40,740 bases of DNA from Spirochaetes bacterium ADurb.Bin133 (GTDB lineage: Bacteria; Spirochaetota; GWE2-31-10; MWDO01): the NCBI GenBank assembly GCA_002070605.1, contig MWDO01000025.1, positions 1-40,740 of the forward strand. The letters are read 5' to 3'. Numbering within the stretch: the stretch's first letter is position 1; the number at the start of each line of letters is the position of its first letter. The notes under the pieces are model-generated. The model was not told the DNA's origin. It ran no database searches and worked only from the letters and a program-made list of their open reading frames with translations. The position numbers and the translations under genes were made by a program. Below are positions 7,907-15,783 of the stretch, in pieces.

Positions 7907-8720
7907 AACGCGCCTCGTTACCTCTCTCGGATAAAATGGATTCGATTAAATTTACCGCTCCGTCGTTATTGTTATCCTCTTTTGTTATTCTATGCGCAAT
8001 GGATTTTAATCGTTCTTCCCCATTAATCATAGCTAAAGCGATTCCGGAGGTTTCGAGAAGGGGGTAATCGTTGGCGCTGTCCCCGATTGAGAGGGTATTA
8101 TTAAGCGGAATAGACAGTTTTTCGGCGATATAGGAAAGAGCGGTTCCTTTTGTTATATTATTCTTATTAATTTGAAAGAAATTGGATCCGGAATGAGTTA
8201 TGGCAACGTATTTTCCGAAATATTTTTCTATATCCGAAACGACGGTATCGATTAAATTAATATCGCTAATCTCAACGTCGATAGAAAAAGCCTCTTCCGT
8301 TCCCGTTAATTTTGGCTCTATTACCGGATTTAACATTTTCTGATAAAGTTTTCCGTAATAGAATTCTGAGTATTTATTAATTACGACTCTGTTTTCAAAA
8401 AAGATATTTACAGTCAGGTCTTTTTCAAGAACGTAATCTACGATATTAACTTTATGTTCGTTTTCAATAAAGTGAATTACTTCGACTCTGTCTTCAAGAT
8501 TGTTATAAACAAGAGCCCCGTTATTTGCCGCCGAATATGTAACGGGTAATTGGTCTAAATATTTACGCATACCCATAAGCCCTCTTCCGGTATTTATGGA
8601 CGTAATAATTCCTCGATCCGCGAAAGAAAATATCTTCTTTTTAGAAAAATCGGATATATCGCCGTAATCGTTTAAAAGGGTGCCGTCTAGATCAAAAGAT
8701 ATTAATTTTACAATTTCCAT
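7899..8720 (-). CDS. Cof-type HAD hydrolase
   Basis: This is a 273-residue HAD-superfamily phosphatase of the Cof/YidA class (C2B cap). Motif I is FDLDGTLL (nucleophile D10, acid D12). Motif IV is IGDSANDYPLLE followed by SGIALAMING. The family typically removes phosphate from sugar phosphates, flavin phosphates or pyridoxal phosphate; substrate choice cannot be read here. No clear ribosome-binding site precedes the ATG. It is the first gene of the minus-strand operon with cheD and is divergent from ssb across a 99-nt gap. Confidence 0.88.
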   Translation of the reverse strand: MEIVKLISFDLDGTLLNDYGDISDFSKKKIFSFADRGIITSINTGRGLMGMRKYLDQLPVTYSAANNGALVYNNLEDRVEVIHFIENEHKVNIVDYVLEKDLTVNIFFENRVVINKYSEFYYGKLYQKMLNPVIEPKLTGTEEAFSIDVEISDINLIDTVVSDIEKYFGKYVAITHSGSNFFQINKNNITKGTALSYIAEKLSIPLNNTLSIGDSANDYPLLETSGIALAMINGEERLKSIAHRITKEDNNNDGAVNLIESILSERGNEARYE

Positions 8721-8753
8721 ATTAATTAAACAAATTAATAAAATATTTTTAGA

Positions 8754-8797
8754 ATTTTGTAAAGAATAATCAACTTTTAGTTGTTAATTAATATATA
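8754..8797 (+). promoter_or_regulatory. Conserved upstream motif of ssb
   Basis: TTTTGTA, 9 nt, then CAACTTTTAGTTGTTA and an AT tract lie about 25 nt before the strong AGGAGG of ssb. CAAC-TTTTA-GTTG is a short inverted repeat. The match to sites upstream of both RHH-like genes and of the gene at 36949 suggests a common regulator or an unusual promoter class. It also lies within the divergent upstream region of the HAD-cheD operon. Confidence 0.6.
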
Positions 8798-8819
8798 AAT
8801 AATTTTTTAGGAGGATTTT

Positions 8820-9203
8820 ATGTACAACGCTTTGAATCTTAGCATCATCGAAGGAAACTTAGTAAGGGACCCGGAGTTATTTTACACAAAGAACGGTTCG
8901 GCTTTATGTAAAATTGACGTGGCGGTATCGGCTAGCAGGAAAGTCGACGACAAATATGTAAAAGAAGTAAGTTACATATCGGTAAACACATGGAACAAAG
9001 TTGCCGAAGCCAGCGCAAAATATTTAAAAAAGGGATCCGCTATAAGAGCGCGGGGGAGATTAAAGCAATCAACGTGGCTAGACAAAAACGGTAAAAAAAA
9101 TTACAAGATATTTGTAGACGCCTCGAATATCGACTTCCTGAGCTCCGGCGGTAAAAACAGAGAGAAATCTGCGGAAACAGAAACTGAAAAAGTTCCCTTT
9201 TAA
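8820..9203 (+). CDS. ssb: Single-stranded DNA-binding protein
   Basis: SSB coats single-stranded DNA during replication and repair. The 127-residue protein has an OB fold: N-terminal LNLSIIEGNLVRDPEL, the core ISVNTWNKVAE, then ARGRLKQSTW. It ends in KVPF, a short version of the acidic DDDIPF tip that recruits partner proteins. The linker between OB fold and tip is very short (about 20 residues), near the minimum for the family. TAGGAGG precedes the ATG. It stands alone, with a terminator-like hairpin downstream. A second ssb elsewhere in the genome cannot be ruled out. Confidence 0.92.
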   Translation: MYNALNLSIIEGNLVRDPELFYTKNGSALCKIDVAVSASRKVDDKYVKEVSYISVNTWNKVAEASAKYLKKGSAIRARGRLKQSTWLDKNGKKNYKIFVDASNIDFLSSGGKNREKSAETETEKVPF

Positions 9204-9221
9204 CGCGGTCTCTATCTAAAC

Positions 9222-9249
9222 GGAAGGGGGAGGTCGCCCGACCCCTTCC
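9222..9249. terminator. Hairpin between convergent ssb and dehydroquinate synthase genes
   Basis: GGAAGGGG (9222-9229) pairs perfectly with CCCCTTCC (9242-9249) around a 12-nt loop that can itself form GGTC/GACC. It sits between two convergent genes. T-runs are short on both sides, so it is probably a bidirectional terminator of modest strength. Confidence 0.65.
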
Positions 9250-9260
9250 CTTATAAAAAT

Positions 9261-10247
9261 CTATTTTTCAAATATAGTCTCTTCTATCTTATGTCCGAAA
9301 TGCCTTCCCCCTTTTTCTTCCAATATCGCTATCTTATCGCCTTTTTTTAGTTGCACGACAGATTTTGATTTTCCATCGGGGGTTACGATTCGTATCGTTT
9401 CGGCGTTTTGAAGAACTACGCTAAAGTTTTTGATATTTCCTTTTACTTCTATTCTGAGCATAGGGCGCTTTTCAAGTTTTATTCTGCCGACGACGGACGT
9501 TTGAGTTTCTCCTTTGTAATTAACTATCAAAACGTCGTCGCCGCTTTTTAGGTCCGCAAGATACTTAGTTCTACCTTCCGGCGTCATGACGTAGCAGTGA
9601 ACCGCTCCGGCGTTGACTCTGAACGGTCTTGAAGCGACGTATTCGTTATCGTTGGATTCGGAATTAACTAAAACCATTCCGTTTGAATAGTCGCCGACCA
9701 GCATTCCTTCGCCGTCGACCATATTCGAAATTGTGTCGATGCAAACGCGGTCTCCTATAGATAGCTTTGTTACCGATAAAACTTCTCCGGTAGTAATTTC
9801 AAGTTTACCCTTTTCGGATTTTAATTTTTTTAATATAGTTACTTTATCGTTATTAGAGCAATTTTTGATATAAATTCCGTCGACGCCTTTTTCAAGAATG
9901 CCTACCGCTTCTAAAGCGTCTTCCAGATTATTTACCGAAGCGAAAAGGTTGTTTCTTACGGCTATGAGATTTTCAAAAGGGATGATTTTCCAGTCGCCGG
10001 TTTCAAGCACCAACGATATTGATCTGTCTATCTTGCCGGCGGCAGTCTCGTCTTCTTTAGACTTGATATTTAAAAATTTGATATTATCCGGTAGTTCTGA
10101 CAGTAAAAAAACGTCGATTTTAGCAAGTTTTTCGATATTTTCTTTATCATTTTTATTGGAAACAAAAAAAGCGTCTATACCGTTCTCAATACAGTCGGTA
10201 ATAAACGATTTTTCCCAATTCTCTACTTCAATCCAGACTTTTTTCAT
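9261..10247 (-). CDS. 3-dehydroquinate synthase II (archaeal-type AroB')
   Basis: This NAD-dependent enzyme oxidatively deaminates and cyclises 2-amino-3,7-dideoxy-D-threo-hept-6-ulosonate to 3-dehydroquinate, replacing AroB in the alternative route to aromatic amino acids. The 328 residues carry the family blocks LEKGVDGIYIK, IGDRVCIDT, RPFRVNAGAVHCYV, TKYLADLKSGDDVLIV and VGRIKLEKRPMLRIE. The start ATG overlaps the stop of the upstream ADTH synthase gene by 4 nt (ATGA), so the two steps of the pathway are translationally coupled. This family is not homologous to bacterial AroB. Confidence 0.9.
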   Translation of the reverse strand: MKKVWIEVENWEKSFITDCIENGIDAFFVSNKNDKENIEKLAKIDVFLLSELPDNIKFLNIKSKEDETAAGKIDRSISLVLETGDWKIIPFENLIAVRNNLFASVNNLEDALEAVGILEKGVDGIYIKNCSNNDKVTILKKLKSEKGKLEITTGEVLSVTKLSIGDRVCIDTISNMVDGEGMLVGDYSNGMVLVNSESNDNEYVASRPFRVNAGAVHCYVMTPEGRTKYLADLKSGDDVLIVNYKGETQTSVVGRIKLEKRPMLRIEVKGNIKNFSVVLQNAETIRIVTPDGKSKSVVQLKKGDKIAILEEKGGRHFGHKIEETIFEK

Positions 10248-11044
10248 ACGACCTCGCCAATAATTTGCAAAGCTTGTTCTATAGAATACTTATTATGAAC
10301 AAGAGCCGACACTCCTTTACAGAAATTAGTAGGATTGACGTGTTGAAAAACGTTTCTACCGATTGATACCCCCCTTGCTCCCGCATCCATCGCCATTTTT
10401 ATGTTGTTAAGTATGTCTCTTGTACTTTTAGCTTTTTCGCCGCCGGCTATTAATATTGGTATAGAGCACCCTTCCGTAACTTTCCTAAAAGATTCAACGT
10501 CGCCGGTGAAATTTACTTTTACCATATCGGCTCCGAGTTCGCTTGCGACCCTTGCGGCGAGTTTTACCGCCTCGACGTCGTATTCGTTTTCAATTTTTTC
10601 CCCTCTGGTGTACATCATTGCAAGAAGAGGCATACCCCATTCGGAACAATCCTTACCGATTTTACCAAAATCTTTCAACATTTGACCGTCGTTCTCCGCG
10701 CCGATATTGATGTGTATCGAGATACCGTCGGCTCCAAGTTTGATCGCCTCTTCTACAGAACAGACAAGCACTTTTTGGTTTGGATCAGGCGACAGCATAG
10801 TAGACGCGCTAAGATGAAGAAACAAGCCAACGTCCTTGCCGCTTCTTCTATGTCCGGCGTCGACGCTTCCTTTGTGTAAAAGAACCGCGTTAACTCCGCC
10901 GTCGACGACTTTTTGGATAGAATTCTTTATGTTTACAAGTCCGTTTATAGGACCCATTGTTACTCCGTGATCCATCGGCACTATAACGGTCGTTCCGGTA
11001 TCTCTATTAATCAATCTTTCAAGTCTTATTTGTTTGCCAATCAT
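10244..11044 (-). CDS. 2-amino-3,7-dideoxy-D-threo-hept-6-ulosonate synthase (class I aldolase type)
   Basis: This transaldolase-like enzyme joins aspartate semialdehyde to a 6-deoxy-ketohexose phosphate-derived fragment, the first step of the archaeal-type shikimate route. The 266 residues include MDHGVTMGP at 24-32 typical of the DhnA/FBA class I family, a probable Schiff-base lysine in GADMVKVNFTG, and the phosphate-binding end GARGVSIGRNVFQH. The true start is the ATG at 11044, preceded by TGGAG; the longer open frame upstream is translated repeat sequence. The partner is the adjacent dehydroquinate synthase II. A plain fructose-bisphosphate aldolase is the alternative, but the pairing argues against it. 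Confidence 0.88.
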   Translation of the reverse strand: MIGKQIRLERLINRDTGTTVIVPMDHGVTMGPINGLVNIKNSIQKVVDGGVNAVLLHKGSVDAGHRRSGKDVGLFLHLSASTMLSPDPNQKVLVCSVEEAIKLGADGISIHINIGAENDGQMLKDFGKIGKDCSEWGMPLLAMMYTRGEKIENEYDVEAVKLAARVASELGADMVKVNFTGDVESFRKVTEGCSIPILIAGGEKAKSTRDILNNIKMAMDAGARGVSIGRNVFQHVNPTNFCKGVSALVHNKYSIEQALQIIGEVV

Positions 11045-11078
11045 AAAAAATCTCCATAATAATAATTCTCTGTTATCG

Positions 11079-11106
11079 ATTATATATAAAATTTGAAGTA
11101 ATTCAA
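11079..11106 (-). promoter_or_regulatory. Sigma-70-type promoter of the ADTH synthase operon
   Basis: Read on the minus strand, TTGAAT (11106-11101) is 16 nt from TATAAT (11084-11079). The expected start of transcription lies about 25-30 nt before the ATG at 11044. It sits between the gene and repeat cluster C. Confidence 0.6.
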
Positions 11107-11129
11107 TATAAATTTTACTAATTCTGGAG

Positions 11130-11288
11130 CCCCGTCGGTTTTTTGGGCAAAGATAAAATTGACGCATATGAAACGCGCCGATAACGCGCGACAATTGTCG
11201 CATGAGAAATTGACACATATGGCGCTAAGGATAAAAATCGACGCATATGAAACGTGTCCAGTCGGTTTTTTGGGAATTGACACATATG
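11130..11288 (+). repeat. TTGACRCATATG repeat cluster C
   Basis: Four motif copies are at 11159-11170, 11210-11221, 11238-11249 (TCGAC variant) and 11277-11288. A left terminus CCCGTCGGTTTTTTGGG is at 11131-11147. A second left-type terminus, CAGTCGGTTTTTTGGG, is at 11259-11274 in the same orientation, so this is a composite of two elements. The first spacer contains the palindrome CGACAATTGTCG and nearly matches a spacer in cluster D. No right terminus is visible before the RHH gene block begins near 11327. Confidence 0.85.
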
Positions 11289-11343
11289 AAACAAATATTT
11301 TTAATCAGTAAATTATTTGTCATTTTCTAAAAATTTATGAAAA

Positions 11344-11385
11344 TTTTTGTAAAGAGTTTTCTACTTTTAGTTGTTATATATATTA
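11344..11385 (+). promoter_or_regulatory. Conserved upstream motif (shared with ssb), copy 2
   Basis: TTTTTGTA, 8 nt, TCTACTTTTAGTTGTTA and an AT-alternating tract lie about 20 nt before the ATG at 11406. The segment is almost the same as that before the first paralogue, so the duplicated block includes the control region. Similarity between the two blocks starts near 11327. Confidence 0.6.
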
Positions 11386-11405
11386 AAGAAAAAGGAGAAA
11401 ATTTT

Positions 11406-11921
11406 ATGAAAAACAAAAAACATCTATTCCATTTTATAGTTTCAGAATCTATGAATAATAACGTCATAGATTTTCTACTAAAGGAGTTCAAAATTAATAC
11501 GTTCAGTAAACTGTTTGAAACTATGTTTCGCCTCGTTAACAAAAAAATACCAAAGATGAAGAGAATAATCGGGAATTGCCGCTCCGAATACGCCGTTATA
11601 GATAGCGTCGATGGTAAAAGATTGGATAAATATCTCAGGATTAGCGAAGCGGACTATCTACAAATAAAAAGATGGCATTCTTTGTATAACGAATTCGGTA
11701 TGGCTTCAACGGTTCGAGATATTATACTGTTCTTCTATAACGGCGTTATGAAATACGGGTTGGAAGGATTTCTTGAGATTGTTGGTAAGAAATTAAGGAT
11801 CGATAAATTGAAAAACGACTTTTTGGGTAGAATGACACAACTGTTAGATATCGCCGCTCGAAAACGGCTACTATACGCGCTCGTAATCGAAAATTATCCC
11901 CAATATGTCTACTATACGTAA
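11406..11921 (+). CDS. Putative tandem ribbon-helix-helix protein, copy 2
   Basis: This is a 171-residue paralogue of the protein at 5012, about 85% identical by eye, with the same two strand-helix-helix segments and conserved centre. Most changes are conservative, which suggests that both copies are maintained as proteins. I start it at 11406 (after AAGGAG) although the frame is open from 11337, because the upstream part is the shared non-coding control region. It lies about 115 nt downstream of repeat cluster C in the same orientation as the repeats. Nucleotide similarity with copy 1 ends within about 6 nt after the stop codon. It resembles no transposase. Confidence 0.77.
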   Translation: MKNKKHLFHFIVSESMNNNVIDFLLKEFKINTFSKLFETMFRLVNKKIPKMKRIIGNCRSEYAVIDSVDGKRLDKYLRISEADYLQIKRWHSLYNEFGMASTVRDIILFFYNGVMKYGLEGFLEIVGKKLRIDKLKNDFLGRMTQLLDIAARKRLLYALVIENYPQYVYYT

Positions 11922-11942
11922 AATTGCGTCTAATTATTAGGG

Positions 11943-12743
11943 CTAATCTTCCACAACGCCGTTTGAATATTTTTGTAATATTGATTTTAAATCGTCGGGG
12001 TTTATCGTTAAGATGTCGTATCCGTTTTCCGTAACCGCGACTGTGTTCTCAAAATGAGCGGAATATTCTCCGTCGACCGTAACTACCGTCCATCCGTCGT
12101 CTAAAACGAATTGGCCGTCTTCGCCCATATTTATCATCGGTTCGATAGCGATCACCGTTCCGGGTTTTAATTTACGTTTTCCCCCCGGGAATCTATAATT
12201 TGGTATTTCCGGTTCTTCGTGGTTTTTATATCCGACGCCGTGACCGCAATAGTCGTAGACCACGCCGTATTTATATTTTCGAGTTAGGTCTTCGATAGTT
12301 CCGCTTATATCATTAATCTCAACCATAGCTTTTATTTTCATTATTGCCAAATATAAAAAACTTTCAGTTCTTTTTAGTAGTTTTTTATGGTTAGGAGAAA
12401 TATTGCCGATAGCGTAAGTTCGAGCGCTGTCGCTGATGTATCCTTTTTTTTGAATTCCAACGTCTATCCCCACTATATCGCCGCTTTTCAATTTTCTTGA
12501 GCAGGGCAATCCGTGAATTATCTCTTCATTTACCGACGCGCAAATCGACGAAGGATACCCCATGTAACCTTTAAAGGAAGGTTTGAAACCTTTTTTAATA
12601 ATAAAATCTTCAGAAATTCTATCTAACTCTTTTGTCGTTATGCCTTCTTTCATATAATTTTCAAGATATTTAAAAAGTTCGGCGCTGCAAATCCCGCACT
12701 CTCTTATTCTTTCTATCTCGTCTTTAGATTTTAAATGTATCAT
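11943..12743 (-). CDS. map: Methionine aminopeptidase, type I
   Basis: This enzyme removes the initiator methionine from nascent proteins. The 266-residue protein keeps all five metal ligands, D94 (VGIDVG), D105 (YISDSAR), H168 (YCGHGVG), E201 (EPMIN) and E232 (HFENTVAV), together with H77 and H175. It lacks the N-terminal zinc finger seen in some type Ia forms. The ATG lies inside the end of the upstream radical SAM gene (20-nt overlap), so it is probably the last gene of the surA-nusB-TPR-radical SAM-map transcript. The neighbouring RHH gene lies just beyond its stop, in convergent orientation. Confidence 0.94.
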   Translation of the reverse strand: MIHLKSKDEIERIRECGICSAELFKYLENYMKEGITTKELDRISEDFIIKKGFKPSFKGYMGYPSSICASVNEEIIHGLPCSRKLKSGDIVGIDVGIQKKGYISDSARTYAIGNISPNHKKLLKRTESFLYLAIMKIKAMVEINDISGTIEDLTRKYKYGVVYDYCGHGVGYKNHEEPEIPNYRFPGGKRKLKPGTVIAIEPMINMGEDGQFVLDDGWTVVTVDGEYSAHFENTVAVTENGYDILTINPDDLKSILQKYSNGVVED

Positions 12744-13446
12744 TTTTCTCCCCGTTAAAAAAAAGATTTAGTTTTTCCAATAATTTATTTGAAATCGGCT
12801 TAATTTCAGGATATGCGGGATTGCGATAAACCGTATTTACCCATACTTTATCCGGTTTGATTTTAGAGCAAACGTTTTTAAGCAAATTTATCTCAGATTC
12901 GGAGGAGTTTATTCCGTCGCAAAACAGTATTTCCAGTTCAAGAGAACCGCTAAAATTAGCGCGTAAAAGAGTTATATTTTCAATTATCTTTCGGGCGGTT
13001 ATCTCTTTTATGGGTCTATTAATTTTTTGATAAACTTCCTCGCTTACCGCGTCTAAACTTGGTATTATTCGATCAAAATATTTAAAGGAAGATATTACTT
13101 CTTTTTTGTCAAGATGAGTCGAATTTGTCAGTAAAAGAGTAGGGTATCGAGGGTAGTTCTCTTTTATTTTTCGGGCTATTTCGGCAATATTTCTGTTTAG
13201 AGTCGGTTCCCCATATCCGGTTACCGTTAGAACGTCGATATTAACTTTAAGATTTTTAACGTATAGATTTAGCGCGTCGATAACTTTATCGGGCGTTTCA
13301 TAATCTCCGTATTTGTACTCGACGCGGGGAGATCTGCCGAGTTCGCAGTAGACGCAGTCGAAGTTACATGTTTTATTCTCTACAATACTTATTCCTAAAG
13401 AGGAGCCAAATCTTCTCGAAGATACGGGACCGTAAATAATATTCAA
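12724..13446 (-). CDS. Radical SAM protein (COG0731-like)
   Basis: This is a 240-residue radical SAM enzyme with the cluster motif C27-x3-C31-x2-C34 in CNFDCVYC. It begins with YGPVSSRRFGSSLGI, typical of the group annotated as wyosine-synthetase-like or Fe-S oxidoreductases. GYGEPTLN is the glycine-rich SAM-binding strand. True TYW1 activity on tRNA-Phe is unlikely in a bacterium, so the substrate is unknown. It is tightly coupled to map downstream (20-nt overlap) and to the TPR gene upstream (9-nt gap). Confidence 0.82.
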   Translation of the reverse strand: MNIIYGPVSSRRFGSSLGISIVENKTCNFDCVYCELGRSPRVEYKYGDYETPDKVIDALNLYVKNLKVNIDVLTVTGYGEPTLNRNIAEIARKIKENYPRYPTLLLTNSTHLDKKEVISSFKYFDRIIPSLDAVSEEVYQKINRPIKEITARKIIENITLLRANFSGSLELEILFCDGINSSESEINLLKNVCSKIKPDKVWVNTVYRNPAYPEIKPISNKLLEKLNLFFNGEKNDTFKI

Positions 13447-13455
13447 TTTTGAAAC

Positions 13456-15375
13456 CTAATACCTTTCAATAACGCTTTGCAGATAGCGCGCCTTATTATT
13501 TGTCGGATCTATGGATAATGCGGCGTCTACAAATTTATAAGAGGTAGAATAATCTTTTTTTAAAAAATATACAATTGATTTTAAATATAAATTTTTAAAA
13601 CGAAGATTGTTGGGTAATTCGGCAATATCCATCGAAGTTAAGACGCTTAAAGCTTTATCTGTTTCGTTGTCGATTATATATAATATAGCCATATTGAACT
13701 TACCGATTAAATTTTTTGATTGAGATTTGAGCAACTCTTTTTTTATTTTTTCATATTCGGTTTTGTTGCCGCTGTTCATTTCGACGAATAGTCTATAGAT
13801 ATTTAAAGAATCTTTCTGTTCGTCATTTAACGGCAATACTTTAACCGTGTCAATCTCTCTTTGAGCGTCTAAAAATTTGTTGTTTTTTATATAATACTCT
13901 ATCAATTTAAAATAATAATCGACGTTAGCTATGCTTTTTTCTCTTAAATTGAGCAGTTCTTTTTCTCCCATATTTGAGTCGGTTAACTGTAGCGCGGCAA
14001 TCTTCAGCGCGTCGAGTCTGTTGTCGTAAGAATTTTTAAGAATAGCCATACCGTCGTTAATATAATTAAGAGCCGCGCCGGCGTCTTTTCGCTTTAGATA
14101 AAAATTTGCCAGACGAACGTAAAAATCGACGTCGCCGGGATATTGGACTAATCCTTCTTTTAAATGAAACGCCTCCTCTTGAAAGTCTTTAAGAGCCGAA
14201 TAGGAAGCTCCGATATTTTTATAAATAGCGGGAATTCTAACGTTATATTCGTTGAATAGTTTTTCAAGAGTATCTATACACGATTGATAAGCGCCTGTTT
14301 TATAATACAAGTCGGCTAGAGTAGACATTTCGTTAGTATCGAATAACTTTATTTTGCCAAGATTAAGATATATTTCCAAAGCTTTATCGTATCTCTTTTT
14401 GTAGTAGAAATAATCTCCGATAGTTTTTAAAAATATTTCGTCGACTTCGATTACGTTCTGATCATCTAAAGCCAGCTTCGCAACTTCATCCGTATCGTCC
14501 AATAAAATGTTTGCGTAGAGAGTTAATTTTTTTGATAAATTTTTATATCTTACCGAATTTGCGCCGTATGCCAATTCCGAAAGAGCCGAGTTAATTTCCC
14601 CTTTTATAAGCAAAGCCGCCCCTTTCATGATGGCAAAATCGGCGATATACTCTTTAATATCGAGGGTTCTGATTTTTGATTCGATTTTTCCTAAATAAGC
14701 AAGGCAGTTTGTTATTTGATCCGAACTTATATAACAAAGAACTATTTTTTTATGAACGTCAAATTCTCTTTTAGAGAACGGTATTTTTAGCAACTCTTCG
14801 AGAGCTTTTTCAAACTTGCCGATATTAATGTAGTATATTCCGACAAGTTCGCGGTACTCCGTCGATTTCTTCATATCGTCGTAATGCGCATTAATCTCGT
14901 TTTTCGCCGAGTTTAAATTTTTCATCCTAAGCGCTATCTTTAATCTATCAAGATATATTGAGTCTATCGAGTCGTCGATCTCCTCTATTTTTTTTAGATA
15001 ATCGAGAGACTCGTAATATTTTTTTTGTACGACGGATATTTGAAAAAGTTTACGGTACGCCTCGATTTTAGCTTGCTTGTTAGGATTGGTATTTATATAA
15101 CTAAGATAATAGATAGCCGAGTTTTCGAGATAGCCCTTTTCAAATTCGCTCTCCGCTTTTTCAAGAAAACTGTTTTTTATTTTTTCTTTTTTATCCGTCA
15201 AGCCTAATTTGAAAGGGAGATCGGTAATGAAAAAAATAAAAAACAGAGTCGATACGATAAATATAACAATAATTGAAATTAAAAGTAATTTGGCTAAATT
15301 TCCTTTTTTTAAAAGGAAATTATAGACGTTTTTAAGCGATTCAGCCGTTTTTTTCTTTATTTCTTTTAATTGCAT
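13456..15375 (-). CDS. Membrane-anchored TPR-repeat protein
   Basis: A single membrane segment (AKLLLISIIVIFIVSTLFF) lies at about residues 29-50. It is followed by roughly 580 residues of degenerate tetratricopeptide repeats, such as AIYYLSYINTNPNKQAKIEAY, ALEIYLNLGKIKLFDTNEM and SYKFVDAALSIDPTNNKARY at the C-terminus. It probably exposes a protein-protein scaffold outside the cytoplasmic membrane. The frame is open from a TTG at 15417. I prefer the ATG at 15375, which still overlaps nusB by 35 nt; ATG 15387 is also possible. No specific function can be given. Confidence 0.75.
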   Translation of the reverse strand: MQLKEIKKKTAESLKNVYNFLLKKGNLAKLLLISIIVIFIVSTLFFIFFITDLPFKLGLTDKKEKIKNSFLEKAESEFEKGYLENSAIYYLSYINTNPNKQAKIEAYRKLFQISVVQKKYYESLDYLKKIEEIDDSIDSIYLDRLKIALRMKNLNSAKNEINAHYDDMKKSTEYRELVGIYYINIGKFEKALEELLKIPFSKREFDVHKKIVLCYISSDQITNCLAYLGKIESKIRTLDIKEYIADFAIMKGAALLIKGEINSALSELAYGANSVRYKNLSKKLTLYANILLDDTDEVAKLALDDQNVIEVDEIFLKTIGDYFYYKKRYDKALEIYLNLGKIKLFDTNEMSTLADLYYKTGAYQSCIDTLEKLFNEYNVRIPAIYKNIGASYSALKDFQEEAFHLKEGLVQYPGDVDFYVRLANFYLKRKDAGAALNYINDGMAILKNSYDNRLDALKIAALQLTDSNMGEKELLNLREKSIANVDYYFKLIEYYIKNNKFLDAQREIDTVKVLPLNDEQKDSLNIYRLFVEMNSGNKTEYEKIKKELLKSQSKNLIGKFNMAILYIIDNETDKALSVLTSMDIAELPNNLRFKNLYLKSIVYFLKKDYSTSYKFVDAALSIDPTNNKARYLQSVIERY

Positions 15376-15781
15376 CAAGAATTCCATTGACAAATTTATA
15401 AGACTCTTCGGTTCCAAACTTTTTAACTATCTCAATCGCCTCATTAATTACGACCTTCTCCGGCATCCCTTGCTCAAAGAGAAGCGAGAAGGTCGCAAAC
15501 CTTAAAATCGCTTTGTCTACGTTTGATATTCTTTCATAGTCCCAGTTTTTGAGTTTAGATTTTATAATCTTGTCTATTTCATCGATATTGCTTAACGTCC
15601 CATTGATTAATAATTTTGCATACTCCAAAGATTCGTTTGAATAATCTTCCTCCGTCCAGTCAAATTTCAATAACGACTCCGGATCTTTGCAATCAAAACC
15701 GTAAGAAAATAACGATTGAAACGCTAGGACTCTGCCTTCCCTTCTGCTTTTAATAGAATACTTTCCGGTCTTATCGCTCAT
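15341..15781 (-). CDS. nusB: Transcription antitermination factor NusB
   Basis: NusB, with NusE, binds boxA RNA in the rRNA antitermination complex. The 146-residue all-helical protein begins SIKSRREGRVLAFQSLFSYG and ends with the family blocks ISNVDKAILRFATFSLL, VVINEAIEIVKKFG and SYKFVNGILDAI. It starts 2 nt after the surA-like stop and its 3' end overlaps the following TPR gene, so it is embedded in the operon. Confidence 0.93.
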   Translation of the reverse strand: MSDKTGKYSIKSRREGRVLAFQSLFSYGFDCKDPESLLKFDWTEEDYSNESLEYAKLLINGTLSNIDEIDKIIKSKLKNWDYERISNVDKAILRFATFSLLFEQGMPEKVVINEAIEIVKKFGTEESYKFVNGILDAIKRNKEKNG

Positions 15782-15783
15782 TA

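Noticed and set aside
11045-11218. N-terminal extension of the ADTH synthase
   Set aside because: The extension is translated repeat cluster and promoter sequence; the ATG at 11044 has a proper ribosome-binding site and begins the conserved domain.
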